From: Nibrella saemangeumensis
GTDB lineage: Bacteria > Bacteroidota > Bacteroidia > Cytophagales > Spirosomataceae
DNA length: 64,000 nucleotides
Direction of reading: 5' to 3'
Assembly (NCBI RefSeq): GCF_039541915.1
Contig: NZ_BAABHD010000002.1
Coordinates: forward strand, 106,385-170,384
The translations under genes and the position numbers were made by a program. Positions 35,801 through 43,888 of the stretch are shown piece by piece. Position 1 is the first letter of the stretch. The number at the start of each line of letters is the position of its first letter. The notes under the pieces are model-generated. The model was not told the origin of the DNA, ran no database searches, and worked only from the letters and a program-made list of their open reading frames with translations.

Positions 35801-37707
35801 TTCAGGGAGTCGCTGATAACGAACCGCTCAACACCACGCACGGTCAGGAAATTATCTTTCAGGTCGATAGTAGCATTTTTGGTACTGTCGTTGGATACGA
35901 ATACCGACTGGAACTGAAAGTTGTCGTAGTCACCCTTTTTGGCGTAAGCCAGTACGTATAGAACGCCCTTACGGCTCAGCCGCATCCAACCCGAATTAGG
36001 GTCCTGGATAATGTACCCCTCCCGCACCATCCGGTCCAGGGCTCCGCTCAACGATTTGAAATTCACTTTAGCGAATTGCGCCAGATCGTCCGGCAAAAAC
36101 GTCTGTGTTTTCTTGGTGGAAATATAATTGGCAGCAATCTGCAGCGGGTGGAAGCCGTAATCGACCGAGATAGTAGTGTACCGCTGCGGGTCAAAATAGT
36201 CGAATGACTCTAAGTGGATAGGCACTTCGCGTTTAGCACCAACCTGGTAGAAATCAACTTTCCGGCGCGGCAGGTCCCACCGCACTACCTCGGGTTGGAT
36301 GTAAAACTTATGGTAGCTATCGGCGTAGGGCACTTTGCCATAGCCCAACCGGTCAATTTTGTTCAGCCAGGCAATGCGCTCCGTACGGTTAAACTTAAAC
36401 TGCACCGCCGGATGGGTAACAGAATCCGTTTCCACATACCCGGCAAAAGAAGCTACCGGAGCCGTGATGAGCGAATCGACAAACTCGAACCGGCGGCTGG
36501 TTGCCCGGAACGCTGGTTTCCCGTTATGTTTGACGATCAAGACAGAAAGCTGCCCACTGGCCGAAGCCCCAATAAGCTGCATACCCGACAGCGCCAGACC
36601 ACCCTTATAATCGATATCGGTACCAAGACCCGGCATGGCTACATCACTTTGCCAGGACATAAACCGTGGGTATGTAACCGGCTGGTTGGGACCCCGCTTT
36701 TTGCTAAGGTATTCAAAAACGCCTTTAATGGGTTTAGCGCCCTGCCCCATGGTTAGTGTCACATCGTCTGCTGCGATGCGGGGGCTGATGATGGGGAAGC
36801 TATATTCATCCATCGTGACAAAGATGTCTGGTCGCCCTGCCAGCTCCCAGGTAAACTTTCCGCCTTTTCCAACCCATATCCCGTCTTTCAAGAGGACATT
36901 ACCGCTGGTCTCCGATAGTACGGCAGAGTCACCGTTGGCTACCATGACCAATGTACTGTTGTTCAGGGTTAGTACGGCTCCGGTTACAGTGGGTATCGGC
37001 CGCTTCTGCGGAATAAAAACCTGGCCAATCGGGCGGGTCTTACCTGAATCAAGGGGGATCGGATCATCCCAGCCATCAAAACGGCTGGACTGGGCAGCCG
37101 GTGTGGCGGTGGTACTCTCGGTCTCAGTGGTTTTTCCATCTGCCTGGGTACTGATGGCGTTACCGGCGGCATCTAAGTACCGAAAGGAAAGGGTTCCACC
37201 GTGTGCATATAGCTTGTTGTAGTTACCGGCGTAAAGTTGCCGGGTGCTGAGAAAAAGTCGTACCGTCTCCAGCGCCTTGGCAAAAACCTTTGGATCGTTA
37301 CTTTCAAACGTTTTCTCAGCGATGGTCAGCAGGTTATCGAGCTCCTGCGCCGATACGGCTGGCTGCTGCGTATAACTGGCGTGGTACAGAGACAGAGCCT
37401 CGTAAAACGGCGTAAAATGAGCGACCGGCTGCAGGCGTTTGGCGTTCATCTTCCGGCTGAGTGCCATAATCCGCTCCCGCTGCTGTGGGGTAAGACGGCT
37501 GTCCTCCCACAGAGCCTGCAGATTTTTCTGCGCCCTCGCGGATACGGGTCCGCCGGTAGCCATCAGCTTCTGCAGTTCACCCATAAACTGCTCCGGTTTA
37601 TCAGAAAGCCGGACGGCCTGGCCGTATACCGGTGAGAATACCGCAAGGCTTACACTGATTACAAGTGTGAGTATGCCAGCGGTGGAGGGCATGTAAAAAC
37701 GTTTCAT
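32893..37707 (-). CDS. Giant exported protein of about 1,604 residues, function unknown
   Basis: The start at 37707 (MKRFYMPSTAGILTL) gives a signal peptide ending near VYGQ; the prmA stop is two bases upstream (TAG-TT-ATG), indicating coupled translation. Apart from an N-terminal helical region (about 30-150), nearly the entire protein is predicted beta-rich, with repeated strand patterns such as FKFYNGTTNLEGHLVLRSTG and GELIMNKEGLQAAGTLNHLT that recall AsmA/TamB or beta-helix-like proteins without a confident family match. The last 35 residues are a low-complexity Lys/Glu tail (KKEEEKKKDKEEEKEGF). It has no transmembrane helix beyond the signal. Likely periplasmic or outer-membrane associated. 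Confidence 0.7.
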   Translation of the reverse strand: MKRFYMPSTAGILTLVISVSLAVFSPVYGQAVRLSDKPEQFMGELQKLMATGGPVSARAQKNLQALWEDSRLTPQQRERIMALSRKMNAKRLQPVAHFTPFYEALSLYHASYTQQPAVSAQELDNLLTIAEKTFESNDPKVFAKALETVRLFLSTRQLYAGNYNKLYAHGGTLSFRYLDAAGNAISTQADGKTTETESTTATPAAQSSRFDGWDDPIPLDSGKTRPIGQVFIPQKRPIPTVTGAVLTLNNSTLVMVANGDSAVLSETSGNVLLKDGIWVGKGGKFTWELAGRPDIFVTMDEYSFPIISPRIAADDVTLTMGQGAKPIKGVFEYLSKKRGPNQPVTYPRFMSWQSDVAMPGLGTDIDYKGGLALSGMQLIGASASGQLSVLIVKHNGKPAFRATSRRFEFVDSLITAPVASFAGYVETDSVTHPAVQFKFNRTERIAWLNKIDRLGYGKVPYADSYHKFYIQPEVVRWDLPRRKVDFYQVGAKREVPIHLESFDYFDPQRYTTISVDYGFHPLQIAANYISTKKTQTFLPDDLAQFAKVNFKSLSGALDRMVREGYIIQDPNSGWMRLSRKGVLYVLAYAKKGDYDNFQFQSVFVSNDSTKNATIDLKDNFLTVRGVERFVISDSLKIFGMPSDKTLRIGKGRSFKLNGQLKAGTFRYSGRDLAFDYDKFSMALSKIDSITFTPKKLAAQGKSGEIGGDIKYDKSGTIFLGSADNKSGNVKGKKTTQRLVMPEGVTIYFNQPERGNRTYTEKVYLKIPAIDNDSIGKADLAFSGTFHSDGIFPPFKTELKTMPDNTLGFVHKAPAAGYPVYGSKSNVKFAGELIMNKEGLQAAGTLNHLTATLKTDGLLFMQDSVVATGKSGQIREGTVGKGYFPGAQLNDFSMKWWPKLDSMAIVTKGNSFKFYNGTTNLEGHLVLRSTGLFGNGSLSRKDVEAVSKSFKFNKEGFLADNADLKILTDKQAGKPILVGKDVDVDFNQVKGIVNLAINKKGHSIDDTLQSSFEFPFAGYKTSINRAQWNMNAKTIAMKGDVKTSSFTATAEEQEGLSFNGTAALYEVEKMALNISGVPYVTSADARIYPDKGLVSIKRNGEMMELKKARLELDTVSLHHRLKNGNIKILSRTRFSGDGTYQFATAAGDTASIKMGSFDLKEAPVLASNAPVADTRSARRRSSQKPLMTYFSVAKAEIAEDDKLILAPKMQFKGSIAMQAPEKDLAIEGYIMPALKKRPTLVSGWIPFKEKVVESIDIKVDKNLKNEGDQPLVAGIHYRIGSTGLYPTFLSAKEDPKDEDIFTATGIMRYDPKEKAFRIISKTADGLDDVEGAFTFNDDKGVMAFKGPLTLMNTAPNNYLEATGSARINIDSALYRLNTFMLFNFPMAEQLNTVIAEKIVKANLEEKNDEAAEDDLNRLSDKLNPIIGQKAVEEYRIKAQNQHVPLVQAAPKLNAMMVLSNVNLRWSEKYNAFYSTGKVGVSNMNLTDINAQMDGFVEIRKGAAGDEVSIYLESSPDIWFFYDYRPGQLAIVTSDQELNDRITAGSKKRSSLSVVSAGMDEKVIFVDRYLDQYKTRTKAAPKAPAAKVVKKEEEKKKDKEEEKEGF

Positions 37708-37709
37708 AA

Positions 37710-38537
37710 CTAGTTCGTAAAACGAAGGGAGGCCCACTGGTTGCGGACACGTTTGCCGCTGATAGTCAGACCTGCCTCGATTGCTTTTTGTTCGATGTCC
37801 GGACTATCGTTTTCGTAAAAACCACTCACCAGGAGGTCGCCACCCGTATTCAATAAACTGGCATAAGTTGGAATTTCGGCCAGCAGCACATTCCGGTTGA
37901 TATTCGCCAGCACAATGTCGTACCGGCTGGCCGGGTCAACATCGGCAATGGTCCCCTGGAACACCGCAATCTTTGGACAACGGTTAAGTTCCGCATTTTC
38001 GCGGGCATTTTCAACTGCCCACTCTTCAATATCAAAAGCCAGCGCTTCGACGGCCCCGCGTTTAATCGCCATAATCGCCAGAATACCGGTACCGCTGCCC
38101 ACATCCAGGACGGTTTTACCGGTATGGTCAATGGCCAGTTGGTGCTCCAGCATCATGGCCGTGGTTTCATGGTGACCGGTGCCGAACGACATTTTCGGAT
38201 TAATCAGAATATCGTAGGCGTATCGCTCGTCGGGTTCGTGAAAAGAAGCCCGTACCCGTACCTGACCGGCTACCTCAATCGGCTGATAATTACGCTCCCA
38301 CTCCTCATTCCAGTTCTGTTTCTCTAACGTACTAAATTGGTAGGCTATTGCGGTTTGCCCCGCGTATTTAGTCACTAATTCGTCCAGAGCAGCCGCGTCA
38401 AAATCAGATTCGGGGACGTAGGCGCTCAATCCCTCATCGGTTTCGACAAAAGACTCATAGCCAAGCTCGGCCAGTTCGGCCATCAGTATATCCGAGAATT
38501 CGGGAGAAACGGTTAGTTGGAGTTCGATATAATTCAT
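37710..38537 (-). CDS. prmA: Ribosomal protein L11 methyltransferase
   Basis: A 275-residue S-adenosylmethionine-dependent methyltransferase that trimethylates ribosomal protein L11. SAM motif I reads TVLDVGSGTGILAIMA; the PrmA-specific NPKMSFGTGHHETT segment precedes it and LANINRNVL follows. The start at 38537 (MNYIELQLTV) is family-like; the frame extends to 38561 into the atpC terminator. The stop is two bases before the giant exported-protein gene. Confidence 0.94.
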   Translation of the reverse strand: MNYIELQLTVSPEFSDILMAELAELGYESFVETDEGLSAYVPESDFDAAALDELVTKYAGQTAIAYQFSTLEKQNWNEEWERNYQPIEVAGQVRVRASFHEPDERYAYDILINPKMSFGTGHHETTAMMLEHQLAIDHTGKTVLDVGSGTGILAIMAIKRGAVEALAFDIEEWAVENARENAELNRCPKIAVFQGTIADVDPASRYDIVLANINRNVLLAEIPTYASLLNTGGDLLVSGFYENDSPDIEQKAIEAGLTISGKRVRNQWASLRFTN

Positions 38538-38553
38538 GATCAAAGAAAACAAA

Positions 38554-38582
38554 AAGGACAAGCCTTCAAAAAGCCTGTCCTT
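38554..38582 (-). terminator. Terminator of atpD-atpC
   Basis: In the leftward transcript AAGGACAGGCTTT and AAGGCTTGTCCTT form a 13-pair stem with G-U wobbles and a 3-base loop, followed by TTTGTTTTC. On the plus strand the wobble pairs become mismatches, so the element is directional. It sits between the atpC stop (38606) and prmA. Confidence 0.75.
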
Positions 38583-38605
38583 GATAAAAAGATAGTAAAC
38601 GTTTT

Positions 38606-38848
38606 TTACAGCACCGCTTCGGCCAGCACCAGTACGCGGTTGCGCAGCACTTCAACGACGCCACCATCTACCGTGATGACCTGCTGACCCGAACCGGTAT
38701 TGATAGTTACCGGGCCGCGAGCCAGGGTACTTACCAGCGGAGCATGGTCGTTCAGCACCTGAAACTGACCTTCAATTCCCGGAAACGTCACCGACGTTGC
38801 TTCTCCGGAAAATACCTTACGGTCGGGGGTTATAATGTCGAGTTGCAT
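38606..38848 (-). CDS. atpC: ATP synthase F1 subunit epsilon (short form)
   Basis: An 80-residue subunit comprising only the N-terminal beta-sandwich (MQLDIITPDRKVFSGEATSVTFPGIEGQFQVLNDHAPLVSTL). The C-terminal helical hairpin that inhibits ATP hydrolysis in many bacteria is absent, which is common in Bacteroidota. It follows atpD with a 76-base spacer containing a palindromic repeat. The remaining F0F1 genes are not in the window. Confidence 0.95.
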   Translation of the reverse strand: MQLDIITPDRKVFSGEATSVTFPGIEGQFQVLNDHAPLVSTLARGPVTINTGSGQQVITVDGGVVEVLRNRVLVLAEAVL

Positions 38849-38863
38849 GTTTTATTGAGTCTA

Positions 38864-38909
38864 CAGTAGGCAGTGGACAATAGGCAGCCTAACTGAGAAC
38901 TGCCTACTG
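38864..38909. repeat. Palindromic repeat, AGTAGGCAGT family, copy B (inside atpD-atpC)
   Basis: CAGTAGGCAGT (38864-38874) is repeated inverted at 38899-38909, with another TAGGCAG and TTACTG-type word nearby. The segment ACTGAGAACTGCCTACT is identical to copy A. It occupies most of the atpD-atpC spacer, starting 15 bases after the atpD stop. Confidence 0.8.
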
Positions 38910-38924
38910 CTTACTGCGAACTTA

Positions 38925-40448
38925 TTACTGTCCTGCTTCCTTCAGCAGACGCTCGCCTTTGGCAATGGCGTCTTCGATGGTACCAACCAGGTTAAAAGCG
39001 GCCTCCGGCAGGTGGTCGTACTTACCCTCGATGATTTCGTTAAAGCCTTTGATGGTGTCTTCAATGGGTACGAGTACACCTTTCAGACCCGTAAATTGCT
39101 CAGCTACGTGGAAAGGCTGCGACAGGAATCGCTGAACCCGACGGGCACGAGCGACCACCAGCTTATCTTCCTCCGATAATTCTTCCATACCGAGGATGGC
39201 GATGATATCCTGAAGTTCTTTGTAACGCTGCAGAATCTCCTTCACGCGCTGCGCCGTGTCGTAATGCTCGTCGCCAACGATCTCGGCAGTCAGAATCCGT
39301 GAAGTTGAATCCAGCGGATCCACGGCCGGGTAGATACCCAACTCGGCAATCTTGCGGCTCAATACCGTGGTGGCATCAAGGTGAGCAAACGTTGTTGCCG
39401 GCGCAGGGTCAGTCAAGTCATCGGCCGGTACGTATACCGCCTGTACCGATGTGATTGAACCACGCTTGGTAGAGGTAATCCGCTCCTGCATGGCCCCCAT
39501 CTCGGTGGCCAGCGTGGGCTGGTATCCTACGGCCGAAGGCATCCGGCCCAGAAGAGCCGATACCTCAGAACCGGCCTGGGTAAAGCGGAAGATATTATCG
39601 ATAAAGAACAGAATGTCGCGGCCCTGTCCGGTACCGTCGCCATCGCGGAAGTGCTCGGCAATGGTCAGACCCGAAAGAGCTACGCGGGCGCGGGCTCCGG
39701 GAGGCTCGTTCATCTGACCGAAGATGAAGGTCGCCTGGCTTTCGGCCAATTCAGCCGGATCTACTTTCGATAAATCCCAGCCACCTTCTTCCATGGAGTG
39801 CTTAAATGCCTCACCGTACCGGATAATACCGGCTTCGATCATTTCGCGCAGCAGGTCATTTCCTTCGCGGGTACGCTCACCCACCCCGGCAAATACCGAC
39901 AAACCGGCATATGCCTTGGCAATATTATTAATCAGTTCCTGAATAAGTACAGTCTTACCTACACCAGCACCACCGAAGAGACCGATTTTACCACCTTTGG
40001 CGTACGGTTCCAGCAGGTCAATCACTTTGATACCGGTAAAAAGTACCTCGGTAGAGGTAGCCAGGTCTTCGAACTTAGGCGCTGCGCGGTGAATTGGCAG
40101 ACCGCCCGTACTTTTTGGCTGGGGAATACCGTCAATGGCTTCACCTACTACGTTGAATAGACGGCCTTTGATGCCTTCGCCCGTCGGCATGGTGATTTGT
40201 CCACCCAGGTGGATGACATCCATACCCCGCTGCAAACCGTCAGTCGAGTCCATGGCGATGGTCCGAACCCGGTCTTCGCCGAGGTGCTGCTGGGTTTCCA
40301 ATATTACTTTTTGGCCATTGGTTTTGGTGACCTCCAGCGCGTCGAGAATCGCCGGTAGCCGCGACCCTTCGCCCTCAAAGCTCACGTCAACAACCGGACC
40401 GATTACCTGGGTAACCTTTCCCTTATTTGTTGCTGTTGCAGTTATCAT
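38925..40448 (-). CDS. atpD: ATP synthase F1 subunit beta
   Basis: A 507-residue catalytic subunit of F0F1 ATP synthase. The P-loop GGAGVGKTVLIQELI, the ALSGLTIAEHFRD segment, the Walker B strand ILFFIDNIFRFTQAG and the DELSEED-like MEELSEEDK loop are all present. Bacteroidota often have atpD-atpC apart from the other ATP synthase genes. A strong promoter with both -33 and -7 elements precedes it. Confidence 0.98.
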   Translation of the reverse strand: MITATATNKGKVTQVIGPVVDVSFEGEGSRLPAILDALEVTKTNGQKVILETQQHLGEDRVRTIAMDSTDGLQRGMDVIHLGGQITMPTGEGIKGRLFNVVGEAIDGIPQPKSTGGLPIHRAAPKFEDLATSTEVLFTGIKVIDLLEPYAKGGKIGLFGGAGVGKTVLIQELINNIAKAYAGLSVFAGVGERTREGNDLLREMIEAGIIRYGEAFKHSMEEGGWDLSKVDPAELAESQATFIFGQMNEPPGARARVALSGLTIAEHFRDGDGTGQGRDILFFIDNIFRFTQAGSEVSALLGRMPSAVGYQPTLATEMGAMQERITSTKRGSITSVQAVYVPADDLTDPAPATTFAHLDATTVLSRKIAELGIYPAVDPLDSTSRILTAEIVGDEHYDTAQRVKEILQRYKELQDIIAILGMEELSEEDKLVVARARRVQRFLSQPFHVAEQFTGLKGVLVPIEDTIKGFNEIIEGKYDHLPEAAFNLVGTIEDAIAKGERLLKEAGQ

Positions 40449-40495
40449 TGCGTATTGAAGTAGGTATAAAAGAAGTTGCCTCTTAATTCGGCATG

Positions 40496-40526
40496 CAAAA
40501 TTAGGAGAAAATTAGCGTAAAGCCAA
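40496..40526 (-). promoter_or_regulatory. Promoter of atpD-atpC
   Basis: On the minus strand TTG (40524-40526), a 20-base spacer and TAATTTTG (40496-40503) form a full Bacteroidota housekeeping promoter. The leader to the ATG at 40448 is about 40 bases. Confidence 0.75.
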
Positions 40527-40636
40527 GACTGATTTTTATCTAATTAGGAGACTACTAAAGCAGAATTCTTTTTAAAACTAGGTTTTTAACGCTAAAAGCC
40601 TGTCCTGGGCGACTCGCCAACGATTTGTACAAAAAA

Positions 40637-40680
40637 GGGATTTTGCCGCCGGGCAATTTAAGCGCCGGCGGCAAAATCCC
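40637..40680 (-). terminator. Terminator of the TerB-like gene
   Basis: Perfect 16-bp stem (GGGATTTTGCCGCCGG and its complement) with a 12-base loop, followed on the leftward transcript by TTTTTTG. A textbook Rho-independent terminator 22 bases after the stop at 40702. Confidence 0.88.
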
Positions 40681-40701
40681 AATCATATTGTATCCTGTTT
40701 A

Positions 40702-41517
40702 TTACCAGCCAAATCCTCCCCGTCGACGGCCACCACCCAGTATACCACCCAATAAACTGCCCAATCCGCCTGAACGCATACTCCCATACCTCGGCCTTCC
40801 ATTCAATCCGCCCAATATTGAAATTAATGAACCCATACCACCGCCACTCCGGCGCATACCGCCACCGCCCATCATGCCACCGCCTAACAAGCTGCCCAAC
40901 AGTCCACCGCCCACCATACTGCCCATACCACCCATCATGCCCCCTCTGCGCCGACCACCCCGCATCATACCGGCAATCACCATAGGTGCCAGAATGCCCA
41001 GCATGCCCTGCACCATCTGTGGCGAAATATTAACATTTTTAAACATATCACCAAAACCGCTCTTGTTTAGAAACGACTGTGAGGTAGGGTCCTCACCCCG
41101 TTGCTGCGCTTCGCCAGCTTTGTCGACAAACTGATCCAATATACTAAACTGCTCCTGGGTTACCCCCAGGTAAGCCGCCATATCTTTGATCCGCTCCTGC
41201 TCATCCGGTGAATACTCACCGTCGGCTTTCGCAAAACTCATAATATCGGTAATGAATGAAAAGCGAAGCTGACTGCCTTTCAGGGTGTCCAGACAGCGCT
41301 GAAGGCTTATTGTGGAAGGATTGTTGGCAATTTGCACAACCTCTTCCCGCATGTTTTCGGGCAACTCGGCTGCTTCGCCCATCAGACGCAAAAACTCCAG
41401 CTCTTCGGGCGACACGTTACCATCAGCAGAAGCCATTGTCGCCAATGCGCCGAAATAAGCACCCCGTTCTTCTAAGGTATAGTCCTTCAATAAAGTTTGT
41501 TGCTGCTCCTGCTCCAT
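40702..41517 (-). CDS. TerB-like protein with Gly/Met/Arg-rich C-terminal region
   Basis: A 271-residue protein. Residues 15-145 are two TerB-like helical modules with paired acidic motifs (SADGNVSPEELEFL and KADGEYSPDEQERI) that in TerB bind metal ions. From about 165 to 271 the sequence is a low-complexity Gly/Met/Arg tract (GGRRRGGMMGGMGSM type) with short hydrophobic stretches that could insert in a membrane or phase-separate. TerB proteins are linked to tellurite and general stress, with no defined activity. It lies downstream of an SDR fusion on the same strand, separated by a terminator. Confidence 0.75.
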   Translation of the reverse strand: MEQEQQQTLLKDYTLEERGAYFGALATMASADGNVSPEELEFLRLMGEAAELPENMREEVVQIANNPSTISLQRCLDTLKGSQLRFSFITDIMSFAKADGEYSPDEQERIKDMAAYLGVTQEQFSILDQFVDKAGEAQQRGEDPTSQSFLNKSGFGDMFKNVNISPQMVQGMLGILAPMVIAGMMRGGRRRGGMMGGMGSMVGGGLLGSLLGGGMMGGGGMRRSGGGMGSLISILGGLNGRPRYGSMRSGGLGSLLGGILGGGRRRGGFGW

Positions 41518-41540
41518 TTTATGTTTGGTTGAGTTTAAAG

Positions 41541-41571
41541 AGGCAGGGCAGCTAGTCTGGCTGCCCTGCCT
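41541..41571 (-). terminator. Terminator of the SDR-repeat fusion gene
   Basis: AGGCAGGGCAGC (41541-41552) and GCTGCCCTGCCT (41560-41571) form a perfect 12-bp stem with a 7-base loop directly downstream of the stop at 41577. The T-tract is better on the plus strand (TTGTTTT) than on the minus (CTCTTTAAAC). Confidence 0.7.
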
Positions 41572-41576
41572 TTGTT

Positions 41577-42776
41577 TTAGCTCAGTGCGTTTGCTACTGC
41601 ATCTTTAACATTGGACCAGGCGTCTTTGGTACCGTGCTTTGTACTTGACCAGGTGTCCTGTGCCTTTTCCTTCGACCAGTTATCTTTTGCTTTATGTTTG
41701 CTGCTGGCCCAGGTATCCTGTGCATCGTCTTTGGTAGCAGACCACGTATCGGCAACCTTGTGTTTGGTATCCGACCAGGCATCGCTTACTTTATCCTTAG
41801 CCGAAGCAAACGCGTTCTTCGTTTTGTACTTGGCTTTAGCGAATTTATACCGATACCGCGCTCTATCATAAGCACTGGCGTTGTTATAGACCGCTATAGC
41901 CGCAATACCAACAAGAATAGCGGCAGCCGCTCCAATGCCCCATGCCAGACTTGATTTTTTCGATGAACCATCCAGTTCCTCGTCCTTCGGCTCCATGTTT
42001 TTGCGCATCATACCCGCGAGAGCTTCTTCGGGAAGAAGGTGGGCCATCACTTCGTATGACTTATTGCCCAGACCACCCGGAATGACTTTAGACTCACCCT
42101 TCATCAACGCCTTGTAAGCGTCTTTGGCAACCATAGCGGGATCATCCAGATTCTCGGTGACCTTTGTATTCTCCGCGCCGGCTTTATTAAAGAAGTCGGT
42201 GTCGGTAGCGTTGGGCAGCAGCGCCGTAATGGTTACGTTGGTGTCCTTCAACTCATTTACCAGCGACTGGCTAAAGTTGTACACGTATGCTTTGGTACCG
42301 GCATAGACGGCCATCAGGGGCGACGGCATGATGGACAGCAAAGACGCCACGTTCAGAATACGGCCTTCGTTGCGGATCACCATATCTCTCAGGAAGAGCT
42401 TGGTCAGGTGTGTCAGCGTCACCGTATTCAGGTGAATCATGGCGCTTTCTTGTTCCCAGTTTGTCTCCGTGGCAAACATGCCGTGCAAACCGACACCGGC
42501 ATCATTAACCAGCACATTGACGGTCAGGTTCTGCTCATTTATCTCATCGTAGAGTTCCTGCGCTGCGTTCTCTTTCGACAAATCTTTGTCGATGACCGTT
42601 ACCTGCTGAACCCCGTGTGATTGTTTCAATTCATCAGCAAACTGCTGCATATTGTCTTCACTCCGGGCGACCAGAATCAGATTATAGCCGTCCTGCGCGA
42701 ATAGCTTAGTCAGCTCACGGCCAATGCCACTGGAGGCACCCGTTATCAAGGCTGTTTTTTCTGTTTCAGTATTCAT
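41577..42776 (-). CDS. Short-chain dehydrogenase fused to a membrane segment and LEA-like 11-residue repeats
   Basis: A 399-residue three-part protein. Residues 1-255 are a classical SDR: cofactor motif GASSGIGREL, NVLVNDAGVG, catalytic Ser-Tyr-Lys in VASLLSIMPSPL and YAGTKAY. A single hydrophobic helix follows at about 278-298 (AWGIGAAAAILVGIAAIAVY). From about 310 the tail is Lys/Asp/Ala/Trp-rich; Trp recurs at intervals 11, 11, 11, 9 and 11, with a Phe 11 residues before the first, in units like DTWSATKDDAQ. Undecapeptide amphipathic repeats are characteristic of group-3 LEA and apolipoprotein-like proteins. The substrate is unknown. The tail may bind membrane or protect during drying. Fusion borders are clear and the frame is intact. 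Confidence 0.85.
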   Translation of the reverse strand: MNTETEKTALITGASSGIGRELTKLFAQDGYNLILVARSEDNMQQFADELKQSHGVQQVTVIDKDLSKENAAQELYDEINEQNLTVNVLVNDAGVGLHGMFATETNWEQESAMIHLNTVTLTHLTKLFLRDMVIRNEGRILNVASLLSIMPSPLMAVYAGTKAYVYNFSQSLVNELKDTNVTITALLPNATDTDFFNKAGAENTKVTENLDDPAMVAKDAYKALMKGESKVIPGGLGNKSYEVMAHLLPEEALAGMMRKNMEPKDEELDGSSKKSSLAWGIGAAAAILVGIAAIAVYNNASAYDRARYRYKFAKAKYKTKNAFASAKDKVSDAWSDTKHKVADTWSATKDDAQDTWASSKHKAKDNWSKEKAQDTWSSTKHGTKDAWSNVKDAVANALS

Positions 42777-42825
42777 ATCGTTGATTAGTTGATTCCTATG
42801 CTAAACTGTCAGAATGGATTGATGT

Positions 42826-43791
42826 TTATTTTGTTAGCAGCGCGGGCAGCACCCGTTCGCCGAAGACGTCAATGAACCGCTCCTGCTCCAGATTGACGTT
42901 GTGCAGGTAAAGCTGCCCAAAACCCATATCCAGGTAAGTCTGCAGCCAGGCAAGATGCCGGGCCGGGTCCGACGAAATATTGACCAGATTGGTAATCTCC
43001 TCCGGTTTCACCATTTGACCAATGGCTTCAAACTGCTCCGGCATCCTTAATTCGGTCAGGGCATTGTTCGGAAAAACATTGGAGCGCCACTGCTCATGAG
43101 CACCCTGTAGCGCAATTTCCTCAGAATCGGCGTACGAAAGCTGCACTTTCAGATTCATGGGTTTGCCTTCACCCCCACCGCGCCGGAAGGCATCGACCAC
43201 CTCCTGTAGCTTTTCTTTAGGCTGGGAAATAGTCAGCAGCCCATCGGCCCAGCTCCCTACCCATTCGGCAGTTTTGGCCGTAACGGCCGCGCCAAATATC
43301 ATGGGCTTTACAGTCGGCCGGGTAAACAGGATAGCCTCCTCCACCGTTACAAGACCTTTATGAGTAACCGTTTCGCCGTTCCACAAAGCCCGGATTACGT
43401 CTACGCATTCTTTCAACCGGGCGTTCCGGTCTGCTTTCGACGGCCATTTATCGCCGGTGATATGTTCATTCAGCGCCTGCCCGGAGCCCAGCGCAACCCA
43501 GAATCGTTCCGGAAACATTTCGGCCAGGGTGGCTGCCGCCTGGGCGATAATGGCCGGATGGTACCGTTGGCCGGGGGCGTTGACAACTCCAAAACTTAAG
43601 TTTGTTGCCTGCAGGGCTGCGCCCAGCCACGACCAGGCAAAGCCGCTTTCGCCCTGCGTGTTGCTCCAGGGATGAAAGTGGTCGGAGCAGGACCCGGCCG
43701 TAAAACCAGCCTGCTGGGCTCGCTGTACATTGGCTAATAATGTACTGGGTTTAAACTGTTCGTGCGAGGAGTGGTACCCGATTCTGATCAT
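42826..43791 (-). CDS. LLM-class flavin-dependent oxidoreductase (TIGR03885-like)
   Basis: A 321-residue luciferase-like TIM barrel. The N-terminal IGYHSSHEQFKPSTLL and CSDHFHPWSNTQGESGFAWSWLGAAL, together with RFWVALGSGQALNEHITGDKWP, match the non-F420 subfamily catalogued as TIGR03885, which probably uses FMN. The reaction is unknown. It precedes the SDR fusion gene by 50 bases on the same strand and may be co-transcribed with it. Confidence 0.82.
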   Translation of the reverse strand: MIRIGYHSSHEQFKPSTLLANVQRAQQAGFTAGSCSDHFHPWSNTQGESGFAWSWLGAALQATNLSFGVVNAPGQRYHPAIIAQAAATLAEMFPERFWVALGSGQALNEHITGDKWPSKADRNARLKECVDVIRALWNGETVTHKGLVTVEEAILFTRPTVKPMIFGAAVTAKTAEWVGSWADGLLTISQPKEKLQEVVDAFRRGGGEGKPMNLKVQLSYADSEEIALQGAHEQWRSNVFPNNALTELRMPEQFEAIGQMVKPEEITNLVNISSDPARHLAWLQTYLDMGFGQLYLHNVNLEQERFIDVFGERVLPALLTK

Positions 43792-43819
43792 AACGAAGTT
43801 TATGTTGAGTGGAAAACAG

Positions 43820-43857
43820 AGAATCGGTAGCTATGAAGGTCTCCAGCTACCGATTCT
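43820..43857 (-). terminator. Terminator of the 80-residue lipoprotein gene
   Basis: AGAATCGGTAGCT (43820-43832) pairs perfectly with 43845-43857, loop 12 bases, about 30 bases after the stop at 43889. The leftward transcript continues CTGTTTTCC. Confidence 0.72.
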
Positions 43858-43888
43858 ATTCACTTAACTAACCGGATTATTCGTCCGC

